Source of the DNA: Terriglobus roseus | GTDB lineage: Bacteria; Acidobacteriota; Terriglobia; Terriglobales; Acidobacteriaceae | Reading direction: 5' to 3' | NCBI RefSeq assembly: GCF_900102185.1 | Contig: NZ_LT629690.1 | Span: 868,001 to 932,000 of the forward strand | DNA length: 64,000 nt | Part shown: positions 1 through 9,918 of the stretch, piece by piece | Layout of the letters: each line of letters begins with the position of its first letter | How positions within the stretch are numbered: position 1 is the stretch's first letter | The notes under the pieces: generated by a model | The model's database searches: none | Told to the model about the DNA's origin: nothing | The model's input: the letters and a program-made list of their open reading frames with translations, nothing else | Position numbers and translations under genes: made by a program

Positions 1-2880
1 CAGACGAGCAACTATTCCGCAGAGTTTGGACACTCCGCCGGCGCTGTGATGAACGCCAGCATCAAGTCTGGAACGAACCAGCTCCACGGCAATTTCTGGG
101 AATACTTTCGTAGCGACAAGATGAATGCAAAGGATTGGAATGCCCTTTCCGTTCCGCGCTTTCATCAGAACCAGTTCGGTGCGACCATCGGGTTCCCGCT
201 TATCAAAAACAAGCTGTTCTACTTCGGTGACGTTGAGGCAAACCGGATCACTAATGCGCAGGTGAATCGGCTTATGGTGCCATCTGCGTTGGAGCGGCAG
301 GGCAACTTCACAGAGTTGCTGAATCCAACCGTCAGCGGTTTCAACCAGCCGATTCACCTGAAGCAACCGAACACCAACGGGGCGGCACCTTTGGGTGCTC
401 CATGCGGAAACGCAGAAAACGTAATGTGCGCCGCAGATATCGATCAGAACGCGTTGAAGATTTTGAATATGTATCCCACTCCGAATAACGGATCGGGACT
501 TCAACAGAACTATGTTCAGAATGTGCCGCGTCTGGACAGCACCACGCAATTTGATCAACGTGTCGACTGGAATGCTAGCCCAAAAGATCTGTTGTACGGA
601 CGCTTCAGCTATGTCCATCAGATCGTGAAGAGCGCCCTTCCTCTTGGTCCTGTTCTTGATGGCAGTGGTTACGGCGGATATATCCAGAGCAATCTTGCTG
701 AGAACGGTATGGGGTCTTATACGCATACCTTCACACCGTCGTTGATCAATGAATTCCGGTTTGGTTACAACTGGGGCGTCTTCAACTTCGACACACCGAA
801 CGGCTTCAACGGAACCATCGCTAGCTCGCTGGGTTTCGGCAATGTTCCTTGCGTTCCCGGATTCTGCGGTCTTCCGTTGGTGCAGATCGGCGGTGCCGTT
901 GGCCTGTCGCAATTCGGTTCCACCGGCACATCGCGCGAATCGCAGAACGTGTACCAGATTCTGGATAACCTGACCTACATCAAAGGCAAGCATTCGATGA
1001 AGTTCGGCGTGGCATTCCAGAATGTTCGTTTCTATTACACCTATGCGGACAGTCCTCGTGGGAACTTCACCTTCAACGGTCACTACACGAAGATCCCAGG
1101 AACGTCTTTGAGTTCCGGTGTCGCGGATTTCTTATCTCGACGTGTGGCCAGCGCGTACATCACGAACGCTCCAGGCATTCATGATCAGCAGTGGTACAAC
1201 TCCGCGTATGCGCAGGATGATTGGCGTCTTACGCCGAACCTAACACTCAACATCGGTTTGCGTTGGGACTTTTATCAACCTTTGGCGGAGTCGCGGGATC
1301 GTCAGGCGAACTTCATTCCCACTGCGATTGGACAGGGGACTGGGGCGGGCGTATTCCAGTTGCCAACGTCGCAGAAGAGCGTGACGCTTGCACCGGAATT
1401 CATCAACACTCTGGCTGCAAACAATGTGCAGATTCAGTATGTGGGGAATAATCGCCTAGTTACCTCGCAGAACACAAACTTCGCACCTCGTTTTGGATTC
1501 TCATACAAGGCGAATGAGAAGACTGTTCTGCGCGGTGGTGTAGGTATCTTCTATGGTGGATTGGAGAGCAACGGCAACGGAAATTTGGGAGCAAACTATC
1601 CCTATAGCCTTTCCCAGAGCTTTCCTGAGCAGAGCTGCACCGTAGGGAACTGCTCGACACCATTCCCCTACACGTTGGAAACAGGGTTGCCGACGTTGAC
1701 ACCTGTTACTGCGGCAACAGGTTTTCCTGGTTTCCATTCCACTCCTGCAAGCCTGCAGACGCCATACACGCAGAACTACAGCCTGTCAGTGCAGTATGCG
1801 TTGTCCAACAACTTGGTTAGCTCGATTGCGTACGTCGGCAATGAATCTCGCCATCTGACAACCTACTTCGCGCAAAACTCCAATGTCGCGCTGTATCAGG
1901 CAGGATTGAATACACAGCCGTATCAGCCCTTCCCAACATTGGGCGGCATTGGTGCGACGGTGTACACCGGTTACAGCAGTTACAACTCGCTTCAAGCCAA
2001 ACTGGAAAAGCGTTTTTCCAATGGGTTGAACTTCTTGGCCACTTATACCTGGGGCCATGCGATGGACAACACAAGTTCTTCAGGCGGCCTATCCACGGCT
2101 GTTGGAACCCGTACGTATTACCTGCTTGGTGGGCCTAAGTTCGAATACACCAACTCGTCGTACGACGTGCGCAATCGCGTCACGCTGAACGGTCATTACG
2201 AGCTTCCATTCGGACGTGGCCGGAAGTACATGAAGAGCAACCGCGCAGTGGATCTTGTGCTGGGTGGGTGGGAGATTAGCGACACCTTTACTGCACAAGG
2301 TGGAACGCCCTTCGGCATGGGAACAACTACATCCAATGTCGCCGGTGCAGGCTCTCGTCCGGTACTTGTAACCGATCCATTCCGTACGGGAGATCCAGGC
2401 ATTCCGGGAACACTGGGAAGTAGCAGTACGCCATGCCCCACGCAAACGAAGACCAAGGCGCATTGGTATAACCCATGCTCATTGGCGGAGCCAATGGGGA
2501 TGCTGAACGCGGGTAACTTGATCTGCGCTCCGGGATCGCCTGTTGGTACGGTGCAAAGCGGTGTGGCTTGCCGTTATGCATCGGGTGTAACTGATCCCAA
2601 CCTGGTGGCACAGTTCCTTGGCGGCAAACAGAACATCGTCTATGGCCCTGGCTATTGGCGGAATGACGTATCGCTGTTCAAGAACTTCACCATCTGGCGT
2701 GAGCAGAGTCTCCAGTTGCGCGCCGATGTTTTCAACGTATTCAACCACCCAACCTGGGGCAATCCGGGCGTCCAGAACGATGACCCAGTATCAGGTGGCC
2801 GCATTGACGGTCCCAAGAGCTTCGGTGCAAACACTCCGGATGCTCGCTTTATCCAGCTTGCGGCGAAGTTCTACTTCTAA
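1..2880 (+). CDS. Oar-like TonB-dependent outer-membrane receptor, 5' end outside window
   Basis: The reading frame is open from base 1, so the ATG at 46 is internal and the N-terminal signal, carboxypeptidase-regulatory-like domain and most of the plug lie left of the window. The first residues read YSAEFGHSAGAVMNASIKSG, the plug-to-barrel junction typical of acidobacterial Oar-like receptors. About 950 residues of beta-barrel follow, rich in Tyr/Phe/Asn and ending in the aromatic FYF, as outer-membrane barrels do. By family such receptors import oligosaccharides across the outer membrane using TonB energy; the substrate is not known. It precedes a GH97 enzyme and a galactosidase/fucosidase cluster, which suggests plant or microbial glycan fragments. 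It is closely paralogous to the receptor at 59876-63424 (shared blocks include QNQFG-TIGFP and QNVYQILDN) and less like the one at 18765-22133. Confidence 0.93.
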   Translation, partial: QTSNYSAEFGHSAGAVMNASIKSGTNQLHGNFWEYFRSDKMNAKDWNALSVPRFHQNQFGATIGFPLIKNKLFYFGDVEANRITNAQVNRLMVPSALERQGNFTELLNPTVSGFNQPIHLKQPNTNGAAPLGAPCGNAENVMCAADIDQNALKILNMYPTPNNGSGLQQNYVQNVPRLDSTTQFDQRVDWNASPKDLLYGRFSYVHQIVKSALPLGPVLDGSGYGGYIQSNLAENGMGSYTHTFTPSLINEFRFGYNWGVFNFDTPNGFNGTIASSLGFGNVPCVPGFCGLPLVQIGGAVGLSQFGSTGTSRESQNVYQILDNLTYIKGKHSMKFGVAFQNVRFYYTYADSPRGNFTFNGHYTKIPGTSLSSGVADFLSRRVASAYITNAPGIHDQQWYNSAYAQDDWRLTPNLTLNIGLRWDFYQPLAESRDRQANFIPTAIGQGTGAGVFQLPTSQKSVTLAPEFINTLAANNVQIQYVGNNRLVTSQNTNFAPRFGFSYKANEKTVLRGGVGIFYGGLESNGNGNLGANYPYSLSQSFPEQSCTVGNCSTPFPYTLETGLPTLTPVTAATGFPGFHSTPASLQTPYTQNYSLSVQYALSNNLVSSIAYVGNESRHLTTYFAQNSNVALYQAGLNTQPYQPFPTLGGIGATVYTGYSSYNSLQAKLEKRFSNGLNFLATYTWGHAMDNTSSSGGLSTAVGTRTYYLLGGPKFEYTNSSYDVRNRVTLNGHYELPFGRGRKYMKSNRAVDLVLGGWEISDTFTAQGGTPFGMGTTTSNVAGAGSRPVLVTDPFRTGDPGIPGTLGSSSTPCPTQTKTKAHWYNPCSLAEPMGMLNAGNLICAPGSPVGTVQSGVACRYASGVTDPNLVAQFLGGKQNIVYGPGYWRNDVSLFKNFTIWREQSLQLRADVFNVFNHPTWGNPGVQNDDPVSGGRIDGPKSFGANTPDARFIQLAAKFYF

Positions 2881-2900
2881 GCAGGAGTACCTCCAACTTG

Positions 2901-2930
2901 GGACAGAACGTAACGAGTTACGTTCTGTCC
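2901..2930 (+). terminator. Intrinsic terminator after the Oar-like receptor
   Basis: A perfect inverted repeat starts 20 bases after the receptor stop: GGACAGAACGTAAC pairs with its complement at 2917-2930 (13 bp stem with a CGAG loop). The tract TTTCTTTG follows directly. It separates the receptor from the downstream GH97 gene. Confidence 0.8.
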
Positions 2931-3011
2931 TTTCTTTGTGGTGGAATGCAAGTCAGTTTCTGCAACTGCTCCGACTTTATATAGCAACTGCGCAACGTGA
3001 GAGGACACGCA

Positions 3012-5021
3012 ATGACGAAACACTGGGTTTTGATTGGATTATTTGCCTTGGGGGCGGTGCAGCAGACACATGCCCAGGCCAATCGTTTGCAGTCACCCGA
3101 TGGGCGATTGGTTATGACGTTTTCTGTAAACACCTCGAAGCCGCTTTCAACGCAGGGAAGCGGACAGCTTCAGTATTCGGTTACGTTCAAGGGAAAGCCA
3201 ATCATCGATGCTTCGGCAATGGGACTTGCACTGGATGATCAGCTTTCGTTGGGAGAGAACGTAACAATTGCAGATACAAAGTCATCGAGTGGGATCGACG
3301 ACTATCCGCTCATGTTTTCAAAGGTGAGCCATGTTCACGATGCCTATAACGTGCTTTCGCTGACGGTGAGAGAACCCGGTTCGAACGGGCATGGCCGCAG
3401 TCTTGTTGTGGAGGCGCGCGCATACAACAGCGGTATTGCTTTCCGTTATCTGCTTCCCGCTCCGCCGCGTGGCAATACAGAGCTTCGTCTGCGGGATGAA
3501 GAGACGGAGTTTCGCTTTAGCCAGGACGACACCGCATGGGTATTGGCGCTACCGAATTATCGATCCAGCTACGAAAGCGAATATGTTCGCTACAACCTAT
3601 CCGCGCTGAGCAATCAGGGCGGCGTTTCTAGCCACTTCCTCATCGGCATGCCTACGTTGCTGCACCAACCGGGTGATGCATGGATTTCATTGATGGAAGC
3701 TGATTTGGAAGGGAACAGCTCAGCCTACGTTACAAATCCCACTGGGAATTGGGCGGGACATATGCTGCGTGTGAAGTTATCTCCGCGATGGGATGATCCG
3801 TCATTTGCTGTTACCGGAACGCTACCTCATCATTCCGCGTGGCGCGTGCTTGGTATCGCTGATACACCGGGAGAACTGCTGGAGAGCAATCTGCAAACAG
3901 ATTTGAATCCACCTAGCCGTGTGAAGGATACAAACTGGATCCAGCCAGGTAAGGCTTCGTGGAACTGGTGGGTTGATAACGTGAACGCCAAAGGCGAATC
4001 CGGAAATTCGCAGTTCACCACAGAGACGATGAAGTATTACGTGGATTTTGCTGCGAAGTCTGGCTTCCCGTATTTCTTTCTGGATGCAGGATGGTCTGGT
4101 GGAGACATCACCAAAATGAACGGAAAAGTCGATATCCCAGAGTTGGTGAAGTACGCAGCGACGAAGCACGTGAAGGTGTGGATCTGGCTCTACTCCACTG
4201 CTGTTATGGAACAGATGAAAGAAGCATTTCCTCTCTACGAGAAGTGGGGCGTTGCGGGCATGAAAATTGACTTTGTCAATCGTGACGATCAGGAAGGCAT
4301 TCAGTTCTTCTACGACGTGGCACGCGAAGCGGCCGCTCATCATCTGATGGTGGATTTTCATGGATGTCATACGCCGTGGGGTATTATGCGCACCTATCCC
4401 AACGTGATGAGCTATGAGGCAGTACTAGGACTCGAGAACAATAAGGTGGGCAGGCGCGACAGCCCCGTGGATCGATCAGTTTTTGCATGGACGCGAGCCC
4501 TAGTGGGCCCCTTGGACTACACAGCGGGCGCATTCGACAGCCAGACAGAAGCCAGCTTTGTTGCACGCAATGCATCGCCTCAGGTGATGGGAACGCGTGC
4601 GCAGCAGCTTGCGTTGTATGTCGTGTATGAAAATCCTGTACCGATGGTGTCCGACAGCCCACAAAACTATGAAGGCGAAGCCGCTGCCGCGTTCCAGTTT
4701 TTGAAGGATGTTCCTACAACGTGGGATGAAACTCGCGTTTTAGGTGGAGATGTTGGCGAATACTCTATCGTTGCGCGACGCCACGGCAGCGAGTGGTATC
4801 TGGGCAGCACGACCAACTGGACACCGCGAGAGCTGAAGGTGCCACTGAAGTTTCTTGGCAACGGCAACTATACGGCTGAGGTGTACGAAGATGGCGCCGA
4901 TGCGGCAACGCAACCGAAGCATGTCAACATCCGCAAGGCTTCCGTCGCATCGAATTCAACGCTCAATCTGAACCTTGCGCCAGGTGGCGGAGCGGCAATA
5001 CGCTTCATTCCTGCAAAGTGA
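3012..5021 (+). CDS. GH97 family glycosidase, probably retaining alpha-galactosidase
   Basis: Secreted glycoside hydrolase of family GH97, whose members cleave alpha-galactosides (retaining) or alpha-glucosides (inverting). I chose ATG 3012 over the in-frame GTG at 2997 because AGAGGA lies six bases upstream and the product then begins with a normal signal peptide (MTKHWVLIGLFALGAVQQ, cleavage near HAQA). The N-terminal beta-sandwich runs to about residue 270, then a TIM barrel and a C-terminal all-beta domain, total 669 residues, normal for the family. Asp420 in MKIDFVNRDD and Glu469 in SYEAVLG sit where the nucleophile (Asp415) and acid/base (Glu470) of the Bacteroides GH97 alpha-galactosidase are found; the nucleophile Asp favours the retaining galactosidase branch. 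It is a single gene between two terminators and faces the GH36/GH95 pair convergently. Confidence 0.92.
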   Translation: MTKHWVLIGLFALGAVQQTHAQANRLQSPDGRLVMTFSVNTSKPLSTQGSGQLQYSVTFKGKPIIDASAMGLALDDQLSLGENVTIADTKSSSGIDDYPLMFSKVSHVHDAYNVLSLTVREPGSNGHGRSLVVEARAYNSGIAFRYLLPAPPRGNTELRLRDEETEFRFSQDDTAWVLALPNYRSSYESEYVRYNLSALSNQGGVSSHFLIGMPTLLHQPGDAWISLMEADLEGNSSAYVTNPTGNWAGHMLRVKLSPRWDDPSFAVTGTLPHHSAWRVLGIADTPGELLESNLQTDLNPPSRVKDTNWIQPGKASWNWWVDNVNAKGESGNSQFTTETMKYYVDFAAKSGFPYFFLDAGWSGGDITKMNGKVDIPELVKYAATKHVKVWIWLYSTAVMEQMKEAFPLYEKWGVAGMKIDFVNRDDQEGIQFFYDVAREAAAHHLMVDFHGCHTPWGIMRTYPNVMSYEAVLGLENNKVGRRDSPVDRSVFAWTRALVGPLDYTAGAFDSQTEASFVARNASPQVMGTRAQQLALYVVYENPVPMVSDSPQNYEGEAAAAFQFLKDVPTTWDETRVLGGDVGEYSIVARRHGSEWYLGSTTNWTPRELKVPLKFLGNGNYTAEVYEDGADAATQPKHVNIRKASVASNSTLNLNLAPGGGAAIRFIPAK

Positions 5022-5036
5022 AGTTAGAGTGCCACG

Positions 5037-5072
5037 ACAGAAAAGCGCGGCTTTAGGGCCGCGCTTTTCTGT
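5037..5072. terminator. Bidirectional terminator between GH97 and GH95 genes
   Basis: A 15-bp perfect stem (ACAGAAAAGCGCGGC, 5037-5051, with its complement at 5058-5072) encloses a six-base loop. The arm ends are A-rich and T-rich, so the hairpin can work for both convergent genes; it touches the stop codon of the GH95 gene. Confidence 0.8.
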
Positions 5073-7444
5073 TACTTGAACATCGTGGGACGCAGTCGTA
5101 GCGTCTCGTTTGCCGTTATATTGAACGATTTCACTGAGTCACGATAGCGAACGGGGATAGCTTCAGGAAAGCGGCTGCGAATGGCTGCATGGATCAGCGC
5201 GCCGTTCTGCCACGCAATGTCGACGGTATAACCTCCGCGTGCACATAGCCCTCGCACTTCGCCGTCGGGCCATGCGTCTGGCAGAGCGGGCAGAAGTTCA
5301 ATTTCGCCTCGTTGCGATTGCATCAGCATCTCTGCCATTGCGGCTGTTCCACCGGTATTGCCATCGATTGCGAAAATGTTTTGTTCAGCCCCAGCGACAC
5401 CGCCCTGAGAGAAGGTCAGCAAGTTATTGCCCGTGGCATGCGAGAGCAAATCGTTAAGATAGTGAACTGACTCATCACCCTTCAACAGCCGAGCATAGAA
5501 CGCCATGAAATTGGCGCGACCCCATTCCGTCTGTTCCCAGTCTGGCGCCGCGACACGACGTTGAATTGTTATTTCTGCTGCGTGCGCCAGCGCGGGAGTG
5601 GTTCGAACATCCACTTGCGATTCCGGATAGAGAGACGTCAAGTGCGATGTATGGCGATGATTCGGATAGGCATCCTCAACGTCATGCAACCATTCTTGCA
5701 ATTGACCATGGCTGCCAATTTGGAGCGGAGGTAGCTTTGCCTTTGCAGTCTTTACCCGTTCGGCGAGTGGCATATCGAAATTAAGAACCTTGCATGTTTG
5801 CTCGCAGATATCGAAGAGCGCAAACGTCATCACTCGATCCACAGTGGGCATCATGCTTTCACTGGCGTTGCCGCCACGCGGGTCTTTGAAAGCGTTTTCT
5901 GGCGATTCAGATGGTCCTGTTACCAGCCATCCATGCGTTGGCTCTGTAGCCATATATGCCAGGAAGAATTCGGCTGCGTCGCGAAAGATAGGGAAGGCCG
6001 TTTGCCGCAGGAACATTTTGTCATTAGTGAAGCGATAGTGTTCCCACAGTTGCAGCGAAAGCCAGATACCCGCAACAGGAAAATTGCCCCATCCCACGTC
6101 GCCCGGAGCAGTGTAGCCCCATGGGTTGGTAACGGTATGTGCAATCCAGCCAGGAGCGTCATACATCTCTCTTGCCGGTTTCTGACCCGCGCTGCGCAGG
6201 AACTCGAGGAAGCGGAAGAGCGGCGCCTGACACTCTGATAGATTGCAGACTTCCGCGGCCCAGTAATTCTGTTCTGTATTGATATCCAGGTGGAAGTCAT
6301 CGGTCCACCCCATCGCAGCAGCGAGACCGTCATTCCAGATGCCCTGCAGAGCCAGCGGAAGATGTGAGTCAGCACGTGATCCTGCGATTGTGAGATAGCG
6401 CCCAAATTGAAAGAAGAGTGCGTGCAATCCAGGATCGCTTGCTCCCTTCTTCACATTGCTGATTCGCATATCTGTGGGCTTGTTGGCGTTTGGATCGTTG
6501 CCCAAGCGGAACGACATCCGTCGGAAGAGCGGCGCATAATCTGCGATGTGTGCTTCTTTCAGCTTCTCGTATGACAAGCTGCGCGCGGCTGTCAGAGTTT
6601 GTCGGCAGGCTGCGTTTGGATCGTTGCCACGGAAGGAAGTTGCGATCGCGATAAGGATGGTTGCAGTACGGGCTTCCTTGACCGTTATGCCATTGGTGTT
6701 ACGTTCGGTATGTCCGTCTTGTGTGATGACTTCTACATGGATTTCGAAATCAACGCCAGACTTTCCGTCGCTATGCTTGGTTTCAACCGCCCTGCCGAGC
6801 AAGACCAAACGATTGCCTTCGGTGTGCGCCGTGAACGGGAGTTGTGACGCGGCGAAGTGAACGCGGAACGAGCTAGGATGCGCGATGCGATAGGCAATCA
6901 GCCTGTGAGCATGCGATGCAAATGCTTCTCGCGAGTGACTCTGTCCTCCCGATCGGAAGGATACTTCTGCCACGGCATCATGCAGAGTGAGTGTGCGGCG
7001 GTAATCCGTAATGGGATGAGACGGCGATTCGAAGTCGATTAACACATCGGGAAGCGGTAAGTTCGTGCCGAAGTTTGTAGCGCGGCCTGCGATATATTTG
7101 CGGCTTAGCTGCGTCGCTTCGACATATTTCCCATCAAACAGCAGCTGCCTAATCTCAGCAATATGCGCCTTCGCTTCTTGATTGACAGAATGCTCGTTAG
7201 GAGCCCCGGACCAAGCAGTGGAGTCGGAAAGCGCAAGCCGCTCTGTCGTTACGCCGCCGAAGATCATGGCGCCTTGATTGCCATTGCCCAGCGGCAAAGC
7301 CTCCAGCCACTGTTTTGCTTCCTGGCTGTACCAAAGGGTAGTTGCTGGGTTTGCGCTGGATGATGCTGGCGCTTGAAATGGCTTACCTGTGGCAATTGCG
7401 GCCGTAGCCGCAGCGCCTGCAATGAATTCGCGGCGCGTACTCAA
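5072..7444 (-). CDS. GH95 family alpha-L-fucosidase (or alpha-L-galactosidase), Tat-exported
   Basis: GH95 enzymes remove terminal alpha-1,2-L-fucose, or in some branches L-galactose, with inversion. The protein of 790 residues starts with a twin-arginine signal (STRREFIAG followed by an Ala-rich segment). The family N-terminal block LPLGNGNQGAMIFGGV is present, as are Glu516 in PSESPEN (general acid position) and Asp694 in AIDGN (partner of the water-activating site). The motif usually read as HLNIN is HLDIN here: Asp387 replaces the first Asn, while Asn389 is kept. The start codon overlaps the GH36 stop by four bases (ATGA), so the two are translationally coupled and GH36 is translated first. 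The pair would remove terminal galactose and fucose from one glycan, for example xyloglucan-like side chains, which is inference. Confidence 0.9.
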   Translation of the reverse strand: MSTRREFIAGAAATAAIATGKPFQAPASSSANPATTLWYSQEAKQWLEALPLGNGNQGAMIFGGVTTERLALSDSTAWSGAPNEHSVNQEAKAHIAEIRQLLFDGKYVEATQLSRKYIAGRATNFGTNLPLPDVLIDFESPSHPITDYRRTLTLHDAVAEVSFRSGGQSHSREAFASHAHRLIAYRIAHPSSFRVHFAASQLPFTAHTEGNRLVLLGRAVETKHSDGKSGVDFEIHVEVITQDGHTERNTNGITVKEARTATILIAIATSFRGNDPNAACRQTLTAARSLSYEKLKEAHIADYAPLFRRMSFRLGNDPNANKPTDMRISNVKKGASDPGLHALFFQFGRYLTIAGSRADSHLPLALQGIWNDGLAAAMGWTDDFHLDINTEQNYWAAEVCNLSECQAPLFRFLEFLRSAGQKPAREMYDAPGWIAHTVTNPWGYTAPGDVGWGNFPVAGIWLSLQLWEHYRFTNDKMFLRQTAFPIFRDAAEFFLAYMATEPTHGWLVTGPSESPENAFKDPRGGNASESMMPTVDRVMTFALFDICEQTCKVLNFDMPLAERVKTAKAKLPPLQIGSHGQLQEWLHDVEDAYPNHRHTSHLTSLYPESQVDVRTTPALAHAAEITIQRRVAAPDWEQTEWGRANFMAFYARLLKGDESVHYLNDLLSHATGNNLLTFSQGGVAGAEQNIFAIDGNTGGTAAMAEMLMQSQRGEIELLPALPDAWPDGEVRGLCARGGYTVDIAWQNGALIHAAIRSRFPEAIPVRYRDSVKSFNITANETLRLRPTMFK

Positions 7445-9666
7445 TGGCTTACTCCCTGCAATACAAATGCAGCTGCTTGAAAGTCGCCACGCAGCTCAAT
7501 GTTGATTCCATGGTGCATCCAGTATGAACCCGTTGCTGATGCAGGCGTTTCGTCGCTAGCTTTGCCATAGATCGAACTAAGGCTATAAATACGATCCGGA
7601 TCCAGGCCACGAAGAAAGACGCGCGGATAGGGATAGAGTTCCGTGCTCGAATGCAAAAAGGTAAAGAGGACTGCCTGCTGCTTGTCGCGCGACACGGATT
7701 CGGTAACTGCTTCTTCGCTGCCATCGGTGGGGTATACCAGGCGATAAAGCTCGCCTCGCTGCGCGGTCTCGCGGATGTTTTTGTACTCGGCAATCATCTT
7801 CTGCGAAGTGTTTAACTCTTCGGGCGTGAACTTCGTAAGGTTCGCACCAATGCCAAGCGAACCTTGCATCGAAGAAAGGAAGCGATAGGGGAGCGATAGT
7901 GTGCGTTGGTTTACCCATGTGGGCGAATCCGTAACCCAGGCCATCATGATGCCAGGAGCATACGCTTGGGTGAACCCATTCTGAATCCGCAGACGGTCGA
8001 AAGCATCCGTGTTGTCCGAAGGCCAGACTTCATCTGTTAAGCCAATCACTCCCAGATCCACGCGACTGCCACCGCCGGAGCACGATTCGATCTCGACATT
8101 TGGATGCTTCTTCCTTAGTTCCGCGAGGATGCCATAAAAGTTGTGAATGAAGTCCACATAGACATTCTTCTGTTCCTCTGGAGCAACAGCGGGCCAGCCG
8201 GGCTCAGACCAATTGCGGTTGTAATCCCACTTAAGGAAGGCAATATCATTCTCTGTAAGCAGCTTGTCGAGAAATGTGAAGACATACTGCCGCACGTCTT
8301 CGCGTGCAAGATTCAACACAAGCTGATTGCGGCCTTCGGTACGTGGTCGTCCGGAAAAGTTCAACGCCCAGTCAGGATGTTTGCGATACAAATCGCTATC
8401 AGGATTCACCATCTCTGGCTCGACCCACAGCCCAAAGTCCATGTGCAGAGAATGAACCTTATCGATCAGCGGTTTCAGGCCGTTGGGAAACTTCTGCGGG
8501 TTCACTGTCCAATCGCCTAGCCCAGCATGATCGTTGTTACGCGCTCCGAACCAACCATCATCCATGACGAAGCGTTCCGCTCCTATGGCTGCAGCTTTCT
8601 CCGCGAGTGCTTCCTGTCCGGCTTCGTCCACCTTGAATTCGGTTGCTTCCCACGAGTTGTACAGCACCGGTCTCAGTTTCTCGTGCGGTGCATGAGGAAC
8701 CAGCGTATCCATCTCAAGACGGTGCATTCTTCGTGATGCATCGCCCAGTCCGTGTGAGGTATGACCCGCGTAGAACCACGGTGTTTCCAGTGTTGCGCCT
8801 GCCTTCAGGTGATAACCGAAGTCGAAGGGGTTATAGCCACCGGTGACGCGCACTTGTTGTACGGCATCCTGTTCCACCGCGATCTGCCACGAACCACCCC
8901 AGGCGAGGCCACCAAACCACACTTCGCCGTTCTCTTCCGTTGTGTCGTTCCTACGGATGGAAAACCACGGATTGTTCTGCGCACCGGTGGTCCCGCGACG
9001 GCTTTCGAGGATTGTCTTTCCTGGTTTTACATTCTGGTCGTTCACTGTCCACTCCCCAGCCCAGCGGCCAGAGAGATATCGCAGAATGTAGTTTGTCCCG
9101 CGTGGCAGGTTCCACGTCGCAGAGCTTGCAGATTCTATGATGAATGGCTTGCCCGTTCCGTTTTCAATGAGAGCGCGACGCCCCACAATGCCCGTTGCAT
9201 CATCCACCTTGTACTGCAGCGTAACGACTACTGTCAGAGAAATATCTTTCATCTGCACGGAGAGCACACCATCATGCATGCTATGGCTTACGTAGCGTAG
9301 GTCAAGGTCGCGATTGCCGTCCGGGAAGGTGATCTTCAGATCTGGTTCGACATAAAGTCCACCACCCCATGCACCGAATTCCTGAGGCGTGGTATTCCGC
9401 GACGAATCGAAGGACGACATTCCCTGGGACGCCTTCGGAGACTGCGGATGATCCTTCTCAGATAGATGCTCTCCCCAGTAGATCGTCTGGAGGCGCTTGT
9501 CTTCATTCACTCCGAACTCATATGTCATGTCTCCTGCGTCAATGCGAAAGACATGACTCACGTCGTCCACGTGAATGGCGTCGGTTGGGCGCTGAGCGCA
9601 TGCAGTGGTTGCAAGAGAGGCAAGGCAGGCAAAAGAGCAAAAACGGGCGGCAAATCTGCGGTGCAT
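7441..9666 (-). CDS. GH36 family alpha-galactosidase, secreted
   Basis: Clan GH-D alpha-galactosidase hydrolysing terminal alpha-D-galactose with retention. I chose ATG 9666, not the longer frame from 9720: AGGAG lies five bases upstream and a Sec signal follows (MHRRFAARFCSFACLASLAT, cleavage near ACAQ). The 741-residue product has the N-terminal beta-supersandwich, the barrel with nucleophile Asp481 in FLKWDYNRNW, and acid/base Asp551 in WPSDNTDAFDR. CSGGGSRVDLG at about 525-535 is the substrate-binding loop. Spacing of 70 residues between the two Asp matches characterised GH36 enzymes. It is first in the pair with GH95 and has the 15-bp operator candidate 40 bases upstream of its start. 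Confidence 0.94.
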   Translation of the reverse strand: MHRRFAARFCSFACLASLATTACAQRPTDAIHVDDVSHVFRIDAGDMTYEFGVNEDKRLQTIYWGEHLSEKDHPQSPKASQGMSSFDSSRNTTPQEFGAWGGGLYVEPDLKITFPDGNRDLDLRYVSHSMHDGVLSVQMKDISLTVVVTLQYKVDDATGIVGRRALIENGTGKPFIIESASSATWNLPRGTNYILRYLSGRWAGEWTVNDQNVKPGKTILESRRGTTGAQNNPWFSIRRNDTTEENGEVWFGGLAWGGSWQIAVEQDAVQQVRVTGGYNPFDFGYHLKAGATLETPWFYAGHTSHGLGDASRRMHRLEMDTLVPHAPHEKLRPVLYNSWEATEFKVDEAGQEALAEKAAAIGAERFVMDDGWFGARNNDHAGLGDWTVNPQKFPNGLKPLIDKVHSLHMDFGLWVEPEMVNPDSDLYRKHPDWALNFSGRPRTEGRNQLVLNLAREDVRQYVFTFLDKLLTENDIAFLKWDYNRNWSEPGWPAVAPEEQKNVYVDFIHNFYGILAELRKKHPNVEIESCSGGGSRVDLGVIGLTDEVWPSDNTDAFDRLRIQNGFTQAYAPGIMMAWVTDSPTWVNQRTLSLPYRFLSSMQGSLGIGANLTKFTPEELNTSQKMIAEYKNIRETAQRGELYRLVYPTDGSEEAVTESVSRDKQQAVLFTFLHSSTELYPYPRVFLRGLDPDRIYSLSSIYGKASDETPASATGSYWMHHGINIELRGDFQAAAFVLQGVSH

Positions 9667-9705
9667 GAAAGCTCCTGTACGATCGTTCCGCTTTTGCGTA
9701 AGAGG

Positions 9706-9720
9706 AACGGTAACGTACAC
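9706..9720. promoter_or_regulatory. Candidate LacI-family operator upstream of GH36/GH95
   Basis: The + strand word AACGGTAACGTACAC is identical, in opposite orientation, to 17051-17065 upstream of the DUF5107 gene. It lies 40 bases from the GH36 start, within the expected promoter. A LacI-type regulator is encoded between the two sites. The core GTA-N3-TAC is a short inverted repeat, but the full word is not a good palindrome, so the assignment is inference. Confidence 0.5.
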
Positions 9721-9918
9721 AATAATCCGACAGCATAACGCTAGACAACCACTTTCAGGTAAAAGTGCGTATGTCTGATATCACCGCTTCGTTTCGGCTA
9801 GCGGGCTTTCGAGTAATAGGTATCTCAAGCTTTCAGTGCTAGCCGTGTTCGTACACGATAAAGACCGAACTCTCGCGGTGGCTCTGGTGAAAAACAACCT
9901 GCCCAAAGGGTTATTTCA

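Noticed and set aside
2901-2930. Inverted repeat with AACGTAAC arms as a regulator site related to the 15-bp operator word
   Set aside because: Position just past a stop codon with a T-tract makes a terminator the simpler reading; similarity to the operator word is only a few bases.
2618-3238. A 206-codon + strand frame across the receptor end and GH97 start
   Set aside because: Overlaps two real genes and the terminator hairpin, with no motif.
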